From contig DAOVGR010000017.1 in NCBI GenBank assembly GCA_030672305.1, positions 1-44,914 of the forward strand: 44,914 nucleotides of DNA. Direction: 5' to 3'. Positions within the stretch are counted from its first letter, which is position 1, and the number at the start of each line of letters is the position of its first letter. Origin of the DNA: Thermoplasmatales archaeon (GTDB lineage: Archaea > Thermoplasmatota > E2 > DHVEG-1). This document shows, piece after piece, positions 33,152-41,285 of this stretch. The notes under the pieces were generated by a model. It did not search any database. It had not been told where the DNA came from and was given only the letters and a program-made list of their open reading frames with translations. The translations under genes and the position numbers were made by a program.

Positions 33152-34291
33152 ATGGTATCAAAGGTTGGCTTTGTAGTAAATCCTATTGCAGGTATGGGCG
33201 GCAAGGTAGGATTAAAAGGAACAGATGGGGTATTGCATCAAGCAATAAAACTTGGAGCTAAACCATTTGCATCTGATAAAGCCTATGAAACAATAAAGAA
33301 ATTTATTTCAAGCAATTCAAAAAAAAACCAAATTAAATGGTTTACTAGCAAAGGTGAAATGGGTAGCAACATATTAAATAAAGCAGGAATAAAAAATTTT
33401 GAAATAGTGTATTCACCATCAAATGAGAAAACCAGTTCAGAAGATACCAAGAATGCATGTAAAAAATTTATTGAAAAAAATGTAGATTTAATTCTTTTTT
33501 GTGGTGGGGATGGAACGGCAAGAGATATTTTTGAGATTGTTTCTATTAAGATTCCTGTCCTTGGTATACCCTCAGGTGTAAAGATGCATTCAGGTGTGTT
33601 TGGAATAACTACTATCGCATCTGGAAAAATGCTTAATGAATTTGTTAATGAGAGGCTTACAATTGGCGATGTTGAAATCATGGATCTTGATGAAGAAAAA
33701 TATAGAAAAGGTGAATGGAACATTAAATTATTTGGTATAGCTAGAGGTATTGTGGAGCCAACATATATTCAAGTCGGTAAATCCACTTTTGAATCTGTCT
33801 CTGATAACGAAATCAAAGATGAGCTTTTTGAACATATTAATGATGAAATCGAAAAAAATAATGATTGTTTATTTCTTTTTGGTTCTGGTGGAACTATTGA
33901 TCATATTGCTAGAAAAATTGGAATTAAAAATACTTTACTTGGCATCGATGCTGTATATAATAAAAAAATAATTGGTAGTGATCTTAATGAGAAGGGCATT
34001 CTTAAGCTATTAAAGAAATATCCTAAGGTTAAATTGGTTCTTAGTCCAATTGGCGCTCAGGGTTTTATTTTAGGTAGAGGGAATCTACAACTAAGTTCAA
34101 GAGTAATAAAAATGATAGGATTGGATAATATAATTATTGTATCAACTCCAGCTAAACTTGTATCTATTCCAGTTATCCGTGTTGATACTGGAGATGAAAA
34201 ACTAGATGATATGTTTGCTGAAAAAGAGTTCATAATGGTTGTTATTGGATATCGTTTAAGCCGAGTAGTAAAGATTCAAACATTAACTTAA
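33152..34291 (+). CDS. ATP-NAD kinase-like protein (COG3199 type)
   Basis: The product has 379 residues. KVGFVVNPIAGMGGKVGLKG opens the fold, and LILFCGGDGTARDIFE is the nucleotide-binding GGDGT motif shared by NAD kinases and diacylglycerol kinases. It continues with GIPSGVKMHSGVFGI and ends with a beta-rich domain (GAQGFILGRGNLQLSSRVI). The length and GVKMHSGVF segment fit the predicted ATP-NAD kinase family found in archaea and bacteria alongside the classical NadK. Start ATG with GGGGAAAGAG upstream. The true substrate is not established. Confidence 0.85.
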   Translation: MVSKVGFVVNPIAGMGGKVGLKGTDGVLHQAIKLGAKPFASDKAYETIKKFISSNSKKNQIKWFTSKGEMGSNILNKAGIKNFEIVYSPSNEKTSSEDTKNACKKFIEKNVDLILFCGGDGTARDIFEIVSIKIPVLGIPSGVKMHSGVFGITTIASGKMLNEFVNERLTIGDVEIMDLDEEKYRKGEWNIKLFGIARGIVEPTYIQVGKSTFESVSDNEIKDELFEHINDEIEKNNDCLFLFGSGGTIDHIARKIGIKNTLLGIDAVYNKKIIGSDLNEKGILKLLKKYPKVKLVLSPIGAQGFILGRGNLQLSSRVIKMIGLDNIIIVSTPAKLVSIPVIRVDTGDEKLDDMFAEKEFIMVVIGYRLSRVVKIQTLT

Positions 34292-34512
34292 TTTTTTATA
34301 AGTTGTTTTTTTAAAGAATAATACAAAATGATATGAAAAAAAAATTATTAACATAAACTATTGTTATCTCTGAAGTAATATATATAAAATGAAAAGTATT
34401 TTTTTATTTATTAAAAATGAATACTTAACATAACCAACAACTTTTAATATTTTTATTCGTTTCCCTGAAAACTACAAAGGATTATTATTAAATAAAGGGA
34501 GGTATTTTACTA

Positions 34513-35697
34513 ATGAACAGAAATTCAACATCTTTTTTAAAAGAAGAATATGAGGAGCTTGTTAAGAATAGCTTCGATTGGAAGCTTCGTATTTTAGAAT
34601 CTGGTTCTACACCACATTCTGTTGTTGATGGAAAAAAAGTAATTATGCTATGCTCCAATAATTATCTGAATCTCAGTAATCATCCTAGGCTTATTAAAAG
34701 CTCAATAGATGCTGCTAAGAAATTTGGTGCAGGATCTGGTTCAGTTAGGGCAATCGCAGGTACTATGAAGCTTCATATGGAAGTAGAAAAAAGACTTGCC
34801 AAGTTTAAAAGAACTGAAGCGTCTCTTATATATCAAACCGGATTTGCTGCAAATGCTGGACTAATACCTCAACTTGTAACTAAAGAGGATATAATTATAT
34901 CTGATGAACTTAACCATGGAAGTATAATCGATGGAGTTCGACTTACGAAAGCAGATAGAGCAGTGTACAAACATCGTGATATGGGGGAACTTGAAAAAAT
35001 CTTAAAAGAAGCTGATAAAAAACACAGAAGAATCCTTGTTATAACTGATGGTGTCTTTAGTATGGATGGAGATATTGCACCAATGGATAAAATCGTAAAA
35101 CTCGCAAATGAATATGGTGCAATGAGCTATGTAGATGATGCCCATGGAGAAGGAGTTATCGGAGAGGATGGAAGAGGAATAGGTGCACATTTTAAAATTG
35201 AAGGAAAAATTGATGTTGAGATGGGAACATTTAGCAAAGCCTATGGAGTTGTAGGTGGACTAATTGCGGGTAGTAAAGATTTAACAAATTTTGCATTCAA
35301 TAAATCTCGTACATGGCTTCTTTCGGGTTCACATCCTCCTGCAGTTGCTGGAGCACAATTAGCAGCAATTGATGTTCTAGAAACAGAACCAGAATATGTA
35401 AAAAACCTTTGGGACAACACTAATTACTTTAAAAAAGAACTCATCTCATTGGGATTTGACACAGGAGAAAGCGAAACACCAATAACACCAGTAATGGTTG
35501 GTGAATCAAGTAAGGCAAAAGAACTGAGTAATAAGTTATTTACCGAAGGTATATTTGCTCTTCCAATAGTTTTTCCAATGGTTTCAAGAAATAAAGCTAG
35601 AATAAGGACTATGATGAATGCAGGTCTTACAAGAAAAGACCTAGACTATACACTTGATAAATTCGAAAAACTAGGAAAACAATTAGAAATTATCTAA
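34513..35697 (+). CDS. kbl: Glycine C-acetyltransferase (2-amino-3-ketobutyrate CoA ligase)
   Basis: The product has 394 residues and is an alpha-oxoamine synthase. MLCSNNYLNLSNHPRL, GAGSGSVRAIAGT, DELNHGSIIDG, ITDGVFSMDGD, YVDDAHGEGVIG, and the PLP lysine in GTFSKAYGVVGG. The length and GSGSVR/ISDELNHAS-like motifs fit KBL best; 8-amino-7-oxononanoate synthase (BioF) is the alternative and no biotin genes are nearby. It splits 2-amino-3-oxobutyrate into glycine and acetyl-CoA, and SHMT encoded at 41286 could use the glycine. RBS GGGAGG precedes the ATG. It has a long upstream region (34292-34512) with AT-rich promoter sequence only. Confidence 0.88.
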   Translation: MNRNSTSFLKEEYEELVKNSFDWKLRILESGSTPHSVVDGKKVIMLCSNNYLNLSNHPRLIKSSIDAAKKFGAGSGSVRAIAGTMKLHMEVEKRLAKFKRTEASLIYQTGFAANAGLIPQLVTKEDIIISDELNHGSIIDGVRLTKADRAVYKHRDMGELEKILKEADKKHRRILVITDGVFSMDGDIAPMDKIVKLANEYGAMSYVDDAHGEGVIGEDGRGIGAHFKIEGKIDVEMGTFSKAYGVVGGLIAGSKDLTNFAFNKSRTWLLSGSHPPAVAGAQLAAIDVLETEPEYVKNLWDNTNYFKKELISLGFDTGESETPITPVMVGESSKAKELSNKLFTEGIFALPIVFPMVSRNKARIRTMMNAGLTRKDLDYTLDKFEKLGKQLEII

Positions 35698-35721
35698 ACT
35701 TTAAATTTAATTTTTTGTTAC

Positions 35722-36120
35722 ATGACAAAAGGGATAAAAACCAAACACGTTGCCTTACAATATTCAGATAGAAAGAAAGCGGAAATATTTTTTAATAACA
35801 TTCTTGGATTATCATTGGATAAAACTTTTTCTCTTTCTAAAAATCTTTCAAAAGATATTTTTAGATTAAATGAAGAAGTAATTGTAGATGTGTATAGAAA
35901 TAAAGAAGCATGTTTTGAGGTATTTATCACAAAAATTCAAACAAAGTATAACTACGAACACACCTGTATTGAGATTGACAATAAAGAGGAATTAATAAAA
36001 AGATGTAAAAAGTATGGAATAGAACCAATATTTGTAAAAAAAGGTGAAAAGATTCTATTGTTTATTAAAGATTTTTCAGGTTATTTATTTGAAATAAAAG
36101 AAAAACAATTGAAAATATAA
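35722..36120 (+). CDS. VOC (glyoxalase/dioxygenase-fold) domain protein
   Basis: The product has 132 residues. It begins KTKHVALQYSDRKKAEIFFNNILGL, the usual start of a vicinal-oxygen-chelate module with a possible His ligand, and ends HTCIEIDNKEELIKRCKKYG...FIKDFSGYLFEIKEK, the second half of the module with a terminal Glu. Only one module pair is present, so it probably dimerises. Substrate unknown. It follows kbl by 24 bases without evident promoter, so it is likely co-transcribed. Convergent with the acidic protein gene. Confidence 0.75.
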   Translation: MTKGIKTKHVALQYSDRKKAEIFFNNILGLSLDKTFSLSKNLSKDIFRLNEEVIVDVYRNKEACFEVFITKIQTKYNYEHTCIEIDNKEELIKRCKKYGIEPIFVKKGEKILLFIKDFSGYLFEIKEKQLKI

Positions 36121-36132
36121 TCCTAAACCTAA

Positions 36133-36795
36133 TTATTTTTTACTCCATCGACCCTTTTTCTTTTGACTTAAAACTTTATCAATTATTGTTTGTTCATCTG
36201 CTTCAACAATGGATTCATCATCTTTAGAACGTTTTTTTATTGCTTCATCAATTGCATCAGCATCTGCTTCAACAATTAATGATTTATCTTGTTCATTTTC
36301 CAAAGTTTTTATTTCATCATTATCTATTTCTTCTAACATTGTATCATCAACATCAGGTGGATCATCATCTTTTTCGATAGTCTTACTATCCTCAATTTGG
36401 ATATCATCGCTTGATGCTGAAATAGAAGATAATTTCTCTAATTTCTCATCTGTTGTTTTTTCAGCTGTATCTGTATCTTTAGTAGAAGGCTGTTCTTCTG
36501 ATGATTCTTCGATTTCTTTAGCTATTTCTGGTTCTGATGTATCTTCAGTTTCCTTAGGTTCTTCTGATTTTGAGTTATTATCTTTAGAAGGTGAAACATT
36601 TGATCCTTCTGGCATCATTCTAAATGCTTCATATAAAAAATCTTTTTCTTCAACTGTTGGTACCCAAAGAAAATTTTCTTTTTCTTTGTAAATATTAGGT
36701 GCAGATTTATCAAAATGAGCCATTAATAATAATTTACCAGAATTCTTATCTTTGAAAACCTCAAGTTTTAAATTAATTTTATCATCTTTAGTCAT
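36133..36795 (-). CDS. Acidic protein with short globular N-terminus and long disordered region
   Basis: The product has 220 residues. Residues 1-60 look folded (KINLKLEVFKDKNSGKLLLM, FLWVPTVEEKDFLYEAF). Residues about 65-175 are a Glu/Asp/Ser/Thr-rich disordered linker. The end is ADAIDEAIKKRSKDDESIVE then EQTIIDKVLSQKKKGRWSKK, with two similar EAD motifs and a basic tail. No signal or membrane segment. No family recognised. The N-terminal block may be a protein-binding module and the basic tail a nucleic-acid or ribosome contact. Confidence 0.7.
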   Translation of the reverse strand: MTKDDKINLKLEVFKDKNSGKLLLMAHFDKSAPNIYKEKENFLWVPTVEEKDFLYEAFRMMPEGSNVSPSKDNNSKSEEPKETEDTSEPEIAKEIEESSEEQPSTKDTDTAEKTTDEKLEKLSSISASSDDIQIEDSKTIEKDDDPPDVDDTMLEEIDNDEIKTLENEQDKSLIVEADADAIDEAIKKRSKDDESIVEADEQTIIDKVLSQKKKGRWSKK

Positions 36796-36870
36796 GTCAT
36801 TCCATCCATCCTATTAAAAAAAGAATAAATTACTAGAACTTATACTTTTCTTAAAATCTGAAAATTAACC

Positions 36871-36980
36871 CTAGTAGGGCTCCTTTTTGTTTTGGAGCCC
36901 TAAGGGGCGAATTGATTCATTGATTGGAATTGAATTATGTATTATCCCTTCAAGCCCCTAGAGGTTTTTCAACCTCGATC
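36871..36980 (+). ncRNA. Candidate structured RNA H (three hairpins)
   Basis: The 312-bp gap 36796-37107 holds AGGGCTCC-TTTTTGTTTT-GGAGCCCT (36876-36901), an arm pair AGGGGC (36903-36908) with GCCCCT (36954-36959) enclosing TATTATCCCTTCAA, and GAGGTT-TTTC-AACCTC (36961-36976). TATTATCCCTTCA is shared with locus D. A TATA-like TTATAC near 36841-36846 would suit a plus-strand start near 36870. Minus-strand transcription as a leader of the acidic protein gene is an alternative, because that gene starts at 36795, but the distance and the gene's own TATA-like sequence speak against it. Confidence 0.45.
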
Positions 36981-37107
36981 ATGACTGTTAGATATCTTAT
37001 TCTGCATCGCATTGTTACAAGTTCAATATCATCATGATATTTGTTAACATTTATTTTACTTTTTTAGTATATAAAATTTTTCTGTCAAAATATCAAAATG
37101 TATAAAA

Positions 37108-38391
37108 TTATTTAAAGACTTGAAATCCATTAAGATTTTGACATTTAGTAATTATTATTGAACGCAGACTAGAATTACAATCTATTGTAAGAGTAGCATG
37201 ATCACTATAAGAAATATCCAAAACATTTGCTTTTTCATATATCCATGATATAAATGACTGAGTTTCTTTATTTATTGGTAGTTTTATTTTAAATCTAACT
37301 AATTGAGGTAATGATTCATAAATCAATTTTAATAGAATATCAATATTTTTTTTATTTTTTACAGAGATAATTACAATTTTTTTATTTTCAAGAAAACCTT
37401 GATTTTTTAAGTAATCAATCCTAGAATTTATTTCTTTTTTAGAGATAATATCAGCTTTATTCAATGTAATAATAACTGGAGATGTAACACCAAGTTCAAT
37501 TAATTCATCTAATGATACCTTTAGCTTATTTGCGATAATTTCTTCATGTTCACTAACATCAATAATTAATAAAACAACATCAGCAACTTCTATTTCTTCT
37601 AGAGTAGAATGAAAAGCATCGATAATATATGCAGGAAGGTTTTGAATAAATCCAACAGTATCTGTAATTAATATAGGAACACTTTTCTTACTAATTCTGC
37701 GAGTCGTGGTAGAGAGTGTAGAAAATAATCTGCCTTCAACTTTTACCTTCTCATCAGAAAGCAGATTTAATAAACTACTCTTACCAGCATTTGTATAACC
37801 TGCTAGTGAAACTAAATAAAAACCAACAACATGTCTATGTCTTCTACGTACTTCTCTTTGGTAACGAATATTGCTTAATTGTTCCTTTATTTTTTTCATC
37901 TGTTTTTTTATCATCTCATAATAATCATCAACTTGATATTCACCACCAGCCATAAAACCTGGATGCTCCCCAGATCTTGCACGATGAATAAGTTCTCTAA
38001 CAAAAGGTCTCTCATATTGAAGTTGAGCTAATTTAACTTGGAGCTTTGCTTCCTTTTTATCAGCTCTTTCTTCGAAAATTGCTAGAATTAATCTTACTCT
38101 ATCAAAAACATCAATACCAATCTTTTTTTCAAGATTAAACCATTGTGATGGTTTGAGCTCACCATCTACGATTACTAAATTTATTTTTTTATCAGACGTT
38201 TCTATAAAATCTTTTATCTCTTCGACCTTCCCACTACCTATATAGCTGTTTACATCTGGAGTTTGTCTATTTTGAAAAAATGTCTTAATAACTTTGTAAT
38301 CTAGAGAATCTGCTAAATCAACTATCTCAGTAACTTTTTCATTTAGGGTAATTATTATTGCATTGTTATGATTCATTTTCAGTTTAACCAT
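37108..38391 (-). CDS. hflX: Ribosome-associated GTPase HflX
   Basis: The longest frame begins with a TTG at 38463; I prefer the ATG at 38391 (MVKLKMNHNNAIIITLNEK; 427 residues), with the ATG at 38376 also possible. The HflX N-terminal domain has FQNRQTPDVNSYIGSGKVEEI. A coiled coil contains LAQLQYERP...GEYQVDDYYEMIKKQMKKIKEQL. The G domain has GYTNAGKSSLL (G1), STLSTTTR (G2), ITDTVGFI (G3) and ITLNKADI (G4), followed by a short C-terminal domain. It binds the 50S subunit and is implicated in ribosome splitting or rescue. Two lone AT-rich promoters precede it. Confidence 0.93.
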   Translation of the reverse strand: MVKLKMNHNNAIIITLNEKVTEIVDLADSLDYKVIKTFFQNRQTPDVNSYIGSGKVEEIKDFIETSDKKINLVIVDGELKPSQWFNLEKKIGIDVFDRVRLILAIFEERADKKEAKLQVKLAQLQYERPFVRELIHRARSGEHPGFMAGGEYQVDDYYEMIKKQMKKIKEQLSNIRYQREVRRRHRHVVGFYLVSLAGYTNAGKSSLLNLLSDEKVKVEGRLFSTLSTTTRRISKKSVPILITDTVGFIQNLPAYIIDAFHSTLEEIEVADVVLLIIDVSEHEEIIANKLKVSLDELIELGVTSPVIITLNKADIISKKEINSRIDYLKNQGFLENKKIVIISVKNKKNIDILLKLIYESLPQLVRFKIKLPINKETQSFISWIYEKANVLDISYSDHATLTIDCNSSLRSIIITKCQNLNGFQVFK

Positions 38392-38550
38392 TATTAGAAA
38401 TAGATAATTTGGATATAAGAATAATTGGTCAATTTCCAAATATTGAATAATTGGATTTTTCAATTGTAAAAAATTATCAATTATTTCTATTTAAAATTCA
38501 AAAATACTATATTTTGAAGATTTCATAAAGTTTATTTAGTATGAGTGACA

Positions 38551-38590
38551 AATATATACATGTTAGATATTATCTAACACTAGGGAGGTG
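38551..38590 (+). promoter_or_regulatory. Promoter with operator-like palindrome and strong Shine-Dalgarno
   Basis: AATATATAC (38551-38559) is a TATA box; TGTTAGAT-ATT-ATCTAACA (38561-38579) is a perfect inverted repeat with 8-bp arms lying between TATA and the expected start near 38580; AGGGAGGTGA (38581-38590) is an almost ideal Shine-Dalgarno sequence. This looks like a repressible promoter of the next small gene. Confidence 0.6.
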
Positions 38591-38608
38591 AGATAGATAT
38601 ATATAAAT

Positions 38609-38821
38609 GTGGTTGGGGTTACTTCAGATAGAGCAGAATTAATTGAAATCGAAAACATTGTAAAAGTTTTCGTTGTTGCAGAAAGAATAATTGATTTAGC
38701 AAGTGAATTAAAATCTGGAGTAAAAAACAAGAATAATTTAAAATCATCTAGAGAATTAAATAATCACCCTGATCCATATAATAAATATTTAAAACCATTA
38801 ACTGTAAGGGGATTGAGCTAA
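38609..38821 (+). CDS. Possible small protein of unknown function behind a regulated promoter
   Basis: The frame has 70 residues and starts with GTG at 38609. An ATG two bases upstream (38607) opens only an 11-codon frame. The Shine-Dalgarno sequence at 38581-38590 is about 18 bases from the GTG, farther than normal, so the start is uncertain. Residues 10-40 could form a helix (AELIEIENIVKVFVVAERII), then a polar, Asn/Lys-rich end. No family recognised. The tidy promoter and palindrome favour expression of something here, either this peptide or the short one. Confidence 0.45.
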   Translation: MVGVTSDRAELIEIENIVKVFVVAERIIDLASELKSGVKNKNNLKSSRELNNHPDPYNKYLKPLTVRGLS

Positions 38822-38965
38822 ATTAAAAAATATATAAAATCCCTGATATGATTAATTTTAATTAAATTATTATACAAACATAAAAAAGTTTAATTAATAA
38901 TAATTTTTTTCAGTAAAGTTTAAATAAAATTAGATATAATATTATTTTAGAGGAGGTGAATATGA

Positions 38966-39415
38966 ATGAATAGTACGATTAAAAAGAGATTTTTAATAAT
39001 AGGAACGATTTTTTTACTAATATTATCTACAATCCAGGTAGTACTTGGTAATAATTTAGATACTAATGAACCTAAAATAATAAATGCTGAAAATAATGAG
39101 AGCTTCAATGATTGTATAATTATTATATTTGGAAAATGTAATGATGTCACAGGGCCATTTCTATGGAAATTTGGCCTCTACTGCAATTTTTTTAAAAAGG
39201 ACTTTACAATCGATGCAAAAGGTGAGATAGATGAAACAATAAATATTATAATTCGAGGTGGCGGCAATTTTAAATTCTTATGGGGCAAAGAAAACATTAA
39301 TATTAAATTAAATGGTGCTACAGGAATCTTATTCTGGGGAGGAAAATCAATAATTGTAGAAAGCAATCATATAATCGCCAGATGTCAAGCAGATAATGCA
39401 TATTTAACTTATTAA
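38966..39415 (+). CDS. Small exported protein of unknown function
   Basis: The product has 149 residues. GAGGAGGTGA precedes two nearby ATGs; the first opens ATG-AAT-GAA-TAG, so the second (38966) is the real start. The signal peptide is KKRFLIIGTIFLLILSTIQV with cleavage near VLG-NN. The mature part is beta-rich with repeated aromatic/Gly patterns (GPFLWKFGLYCNFF, GGGNFKFLWGKENINIKLNG, TGILFWGGKSIIVESN) and four Cys. The strong RBS suggests high expression. No family recognised; a small cell-wall or extracellular protein is likely. Confidence 0.75.
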   Translation: MNSTIKKRFLIIGTIFLLILSTIQVVLGNNLDTNEPKIINAENNESFNDCIIIIFGKCNDVTGPFLWKFGLYCNFFKKDFTIDAKGEIDETINIIIRGGGNFKFLWGKENINIKLNGATGILFWGGKSIIVESNHIIARCQADNAYLTY

Positions 39416-39599
39416 AAATTTAATCACCTTAATAAAAATCCACTTAAAATCGCATATATATCTCTTTTTTTTCTATAAAATATACTCAGTTAAAAAAACC
39501 TAACAATACTTTCTTTTTTCTTAAACTAAATTTTTATATAAGAAAAACTCCAATCGATGACTTTTTATTTTAAATGAGATTTATCGTTATTAAAGGAAA

Positions 39600-39680
39600 A
39601 GTTTGTGGGGAAGCATTTTATCTAATCATACCTTGCTTATCTTCCTCCGCCACATACATTTCCTCTAAAGTTTTTTTTTA
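39600..39680 (+). ncRNA. Candidate structured small RNA F
   Basis: TTTTAAAT (about 39569-39576) predicts a start near 39600. TGTGG (39604-39608) pairs with CCACA (39650-39654), and GGAAG (39609-39613) with CTTCC (39641-39645), with TCCG bulged. The 5' arm TGGGGAAGCATT closely matches that of locus D (TGGGGAAGGCATT). CTTCCTCC is available on the 3' side. A run of nine T (39671-39679) ends it. The 397-bp gap 39416-39812 holds this locus, its promoter and the promoter of the next small ORF (TTTTAAATAAA near 39771). Confidence 0.5.
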
Positions 39681-39812
39681 AAATATAGAAAAAAATTCTA
39701 TTTTTTGTTCAGAACTAGTATTTTTTATAAAAAAACGATAATTTGTACAAAGACCATAAAATAAGTTTTAAATAAATATTATCTGTAATATCTTTGGGGA
39801 GATACAGATAAA

Positions 39813-39986
39813 ATGAAAAATGAAAAAATCTATATTTTAGGGGAAAAAATTGGGTTGAATAAAAATGATATAGATGATACCTTGAAAGATAGAATTTCAA
39901 TTAATAAAACAATTCCAATATCATATAGAACTGATTGTTATAAAAATGGACCAATATATGGTGCAGTAAGTATCAAAGATTTATGA
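39813..39986 (+). CDS. Possible 57-residue protein
   Basis: ATG at 39813 to TGA at 39986. TGGGGAGAT lies about 10 bases upstream as RBS, and TTTTAAATAAA about 40 bases upstream as promoter, so transcription and translation signals are in order. The peptide starts MKNEKIYILGEKIGLNKNDI and ends YKNGPIYGAVSIKDL, with mixed composition and no signal or membrane segment. No family recognised. The GGGGAGA motif also resembles the 5' arm of the nearby RNA loci, so a non-coding reading is possible. Confidence 0.5.
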   Translation: MKNEKIYILGEKIGLNKNDIDDTLKDRISINKTIPISYRTDCYKNGPIYGAVSIKDL

Positions 39987-40002
39987 TTTATTGTTAAGAA
40001 AA

Positions 40003-40060
40003 ACTGTGGGGGAGGTGGTTTTATTTTTTCCAATTTTCCCTTCCTCACACCCACATTCCT
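40003..40060 (+). ncRNA. Candidate structured RNA G, possibly 3' UTR of the 57-residue ORF
   Basis: TGTGGG (40005-40010) pairs with CCCACA (40050-40055); GAGG (40012-40015) pairs with CCTC (40043-40046), leaving ACA bulged. The loop has TTTTCCAATTTTCCCTTCC. Its arms and C/U loop match the other loci (A-D, F, H). No separate TATA box is evident; it begins 17 bases after the small ORF, so it may be the 3' end of that transcript. Confidence 0.4.
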
Positions 40061-40072
40061 AATAGTTATCTT

Positions 40073-40717
40073 TTAATGGTTTTTTTTAAAATACTTTAAA
40101 GTGCTATAAAATCGTTGTAAAGCAGTAATATTTCCTAAAACTGCAAAATAAATCAAAACCCATTCCAAAAGATAAAGCTCTAAAGGCAACTTGAAATTGG
40201 AATAGTAAAGCAATATATGTTGAATAATTGGAGCAATCATAAGTAACACAAGCCTATCAGCTCTTCCAAGAAGCCCTGAATAATCACGTTTATAACCAAC
40301 TGCCTGAGCCTGTGTCCCCATATAACTTGTAAGAAGCATACCAACAATTGCTAGTAGACCAATACTTGGATATCTACACCAAGGGCTTAATGCAAGGCCA
40401 CCAACTATAAAGACATCGGCATATCTATCTAATGCATGATCAAGAAAATCCCCTCTTTTTGAGGTCTTATGTGTTAATTTTGCAACCTTACCATCAATTG
40501 CATCAAAAAGACCATTTAAGAATACAAAAATAACTGCACCATAAAGATAAAATTTAATTAACTCTTGATTTGGTGAAGACAAATAAAAAAATAAACCAGC
40601 AAGAAAGGCAAAAAGTACTGATAACCCGGATAAAACATCAGGATTTATTTTTATAAACCGTTTTGCAATTGAATTCAAAATTGGATCCACATTTTTTCTT
40701 TGGTTATCAAGGACCAT
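40073..40717 (-). CDS. CDP-alcohol phosphatidyltransferase (archaetidylinositol-phosphate synthase type)
   Basis: The product has 214 residues. The family signature is complete: FDAIDGKVAKLTHKTSKRGD followed by FLDHALDRYAD, with the four metal-binding Asp residues. Five or six hydrophobic segments follow (LAGLFFYLSS, LYGAVIFVFLNGLF, VGGLALSP, IGLLAIVGMLL, LEWVLIYFAVLG). It transfers an alcohol headgroup to CDP-archaeol at the membrane. Sequence context in archaea favours archaetidylinositol phosphate synthase, but substrate choice cannot be proven here. Downstream of the AK6-like gene with 15 bases between, likely one transcript. Confidence 0.85.
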   Translation of the reverse strand: MVLDNQRKNVDPILNSIAKRFIKINPDVLSGLSVLFAFLAGLFFYLSSPNQELIKFYLYGAVIFVFLNGLFDAIDGKVAKLTHKTSKRGDFLDHALDRYADVFIVGGLALSPWCRYPSIGLLAIVGMLLTSYMGTQAQAVGYKRDYSGLLGRADRLVLLMIAPIIQHILLYYSNFKLPLELYLLEWVLIYFAVLGNITALQRFYSTLKYFKKNH

Positions 40718-40732
40718 AAGTAATCAACCTGC

Positions 40733-41281
40733 CTAGAAATCTTTTAAAATTTCTTCAGACCAATCAATTCTTCCTATTTTGTATTTTTTCATCATTTTAA
40801 AATTATTTTTAGTTAATTCAATAATCATATCAGCAATCTCTTCAACTGATTTATCTGACACATTAATTTCAAAAATGTTATTTTCTTTATGAATCTCAAC
40901 AGCTTCACAAAGTATAATATCAAGAACTTCTGCTTCAATGTTTTCTTTTATTTTTTCTTTATTCCATCCTTTTTTTGATAAGTTGTTCTTAAGAACTTTT
41001 GGATGACATCTTAAGATTATGATTTTTTCAACAGTTTTCAAAAGATGGGACAGATGACCTTCGATAAAAACAATTTCTTTTCCACCATAATTATCAAAAA
41101 TATATTTGTTAAATTTCTCAATATCAATAATATATGAATCTCTTTTTGTATCTTTACCGATTAAAAAATTCTTATCACATGCTACTTTATTTAAATCTAC
41201 TACCTCGAAACCTTTAGTTTTTAATACTTCAGCAACAGAAGTTTTCCCAGTTCCAGGTGTCCCAGTTAAAGCAATAATCAT
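40733..41281 (-). CDS. AK6/Fap7-type adenylate kinase-like NTPase
   Basis: The product has 182 residues. P-loop TGTPGTGKTS at residues 6-15, then the NMP-binding part (GFEVVDLNKVACDKNFLIG), IVFIEGHLSHLL (core), LRCHPKVLKNNLSKKGWNKEKIKENIEAEVLDIILCEAVE (lid and Fap7 signature). The size and the RCHPxxLxxRLxxRGW-like motif mark the AK6/Hcp/Fap7 family, involved in small-subunit ribosome maturation in archaea and eukaryotes. It begins four bases after the SHMT stop, an operon. Confidence 0.9.
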   Translation of the reverse strand: MIIALTGTPGTGKTSVAEVLKTKGFEVVDLNKVACDKNFLIGKDTKRDSYIIDIEKFNKYIFDNYGGKEIVFIEGHLSHLLKTVEKIIILRCHPKVLKNNLSKKGWNKEKIKENIEAEVLDIILCEAVEIHKENNIFEINVSDKSVEEIADMIIELTKNNFKMMKKYKIGRIDWSEEILKDF

Positions 41282-41285
41282 GACT

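Noticed and set aside
36861-36980. Riboswitch in the leader of the acidic protein gene (36795)
   Set aside because: The hairpins begin about 75 bp upstream of the gene, a TATA-like element lies closer to the gene, and no known riboswitch consensus is seen; treated as a possible separate RNA instead.
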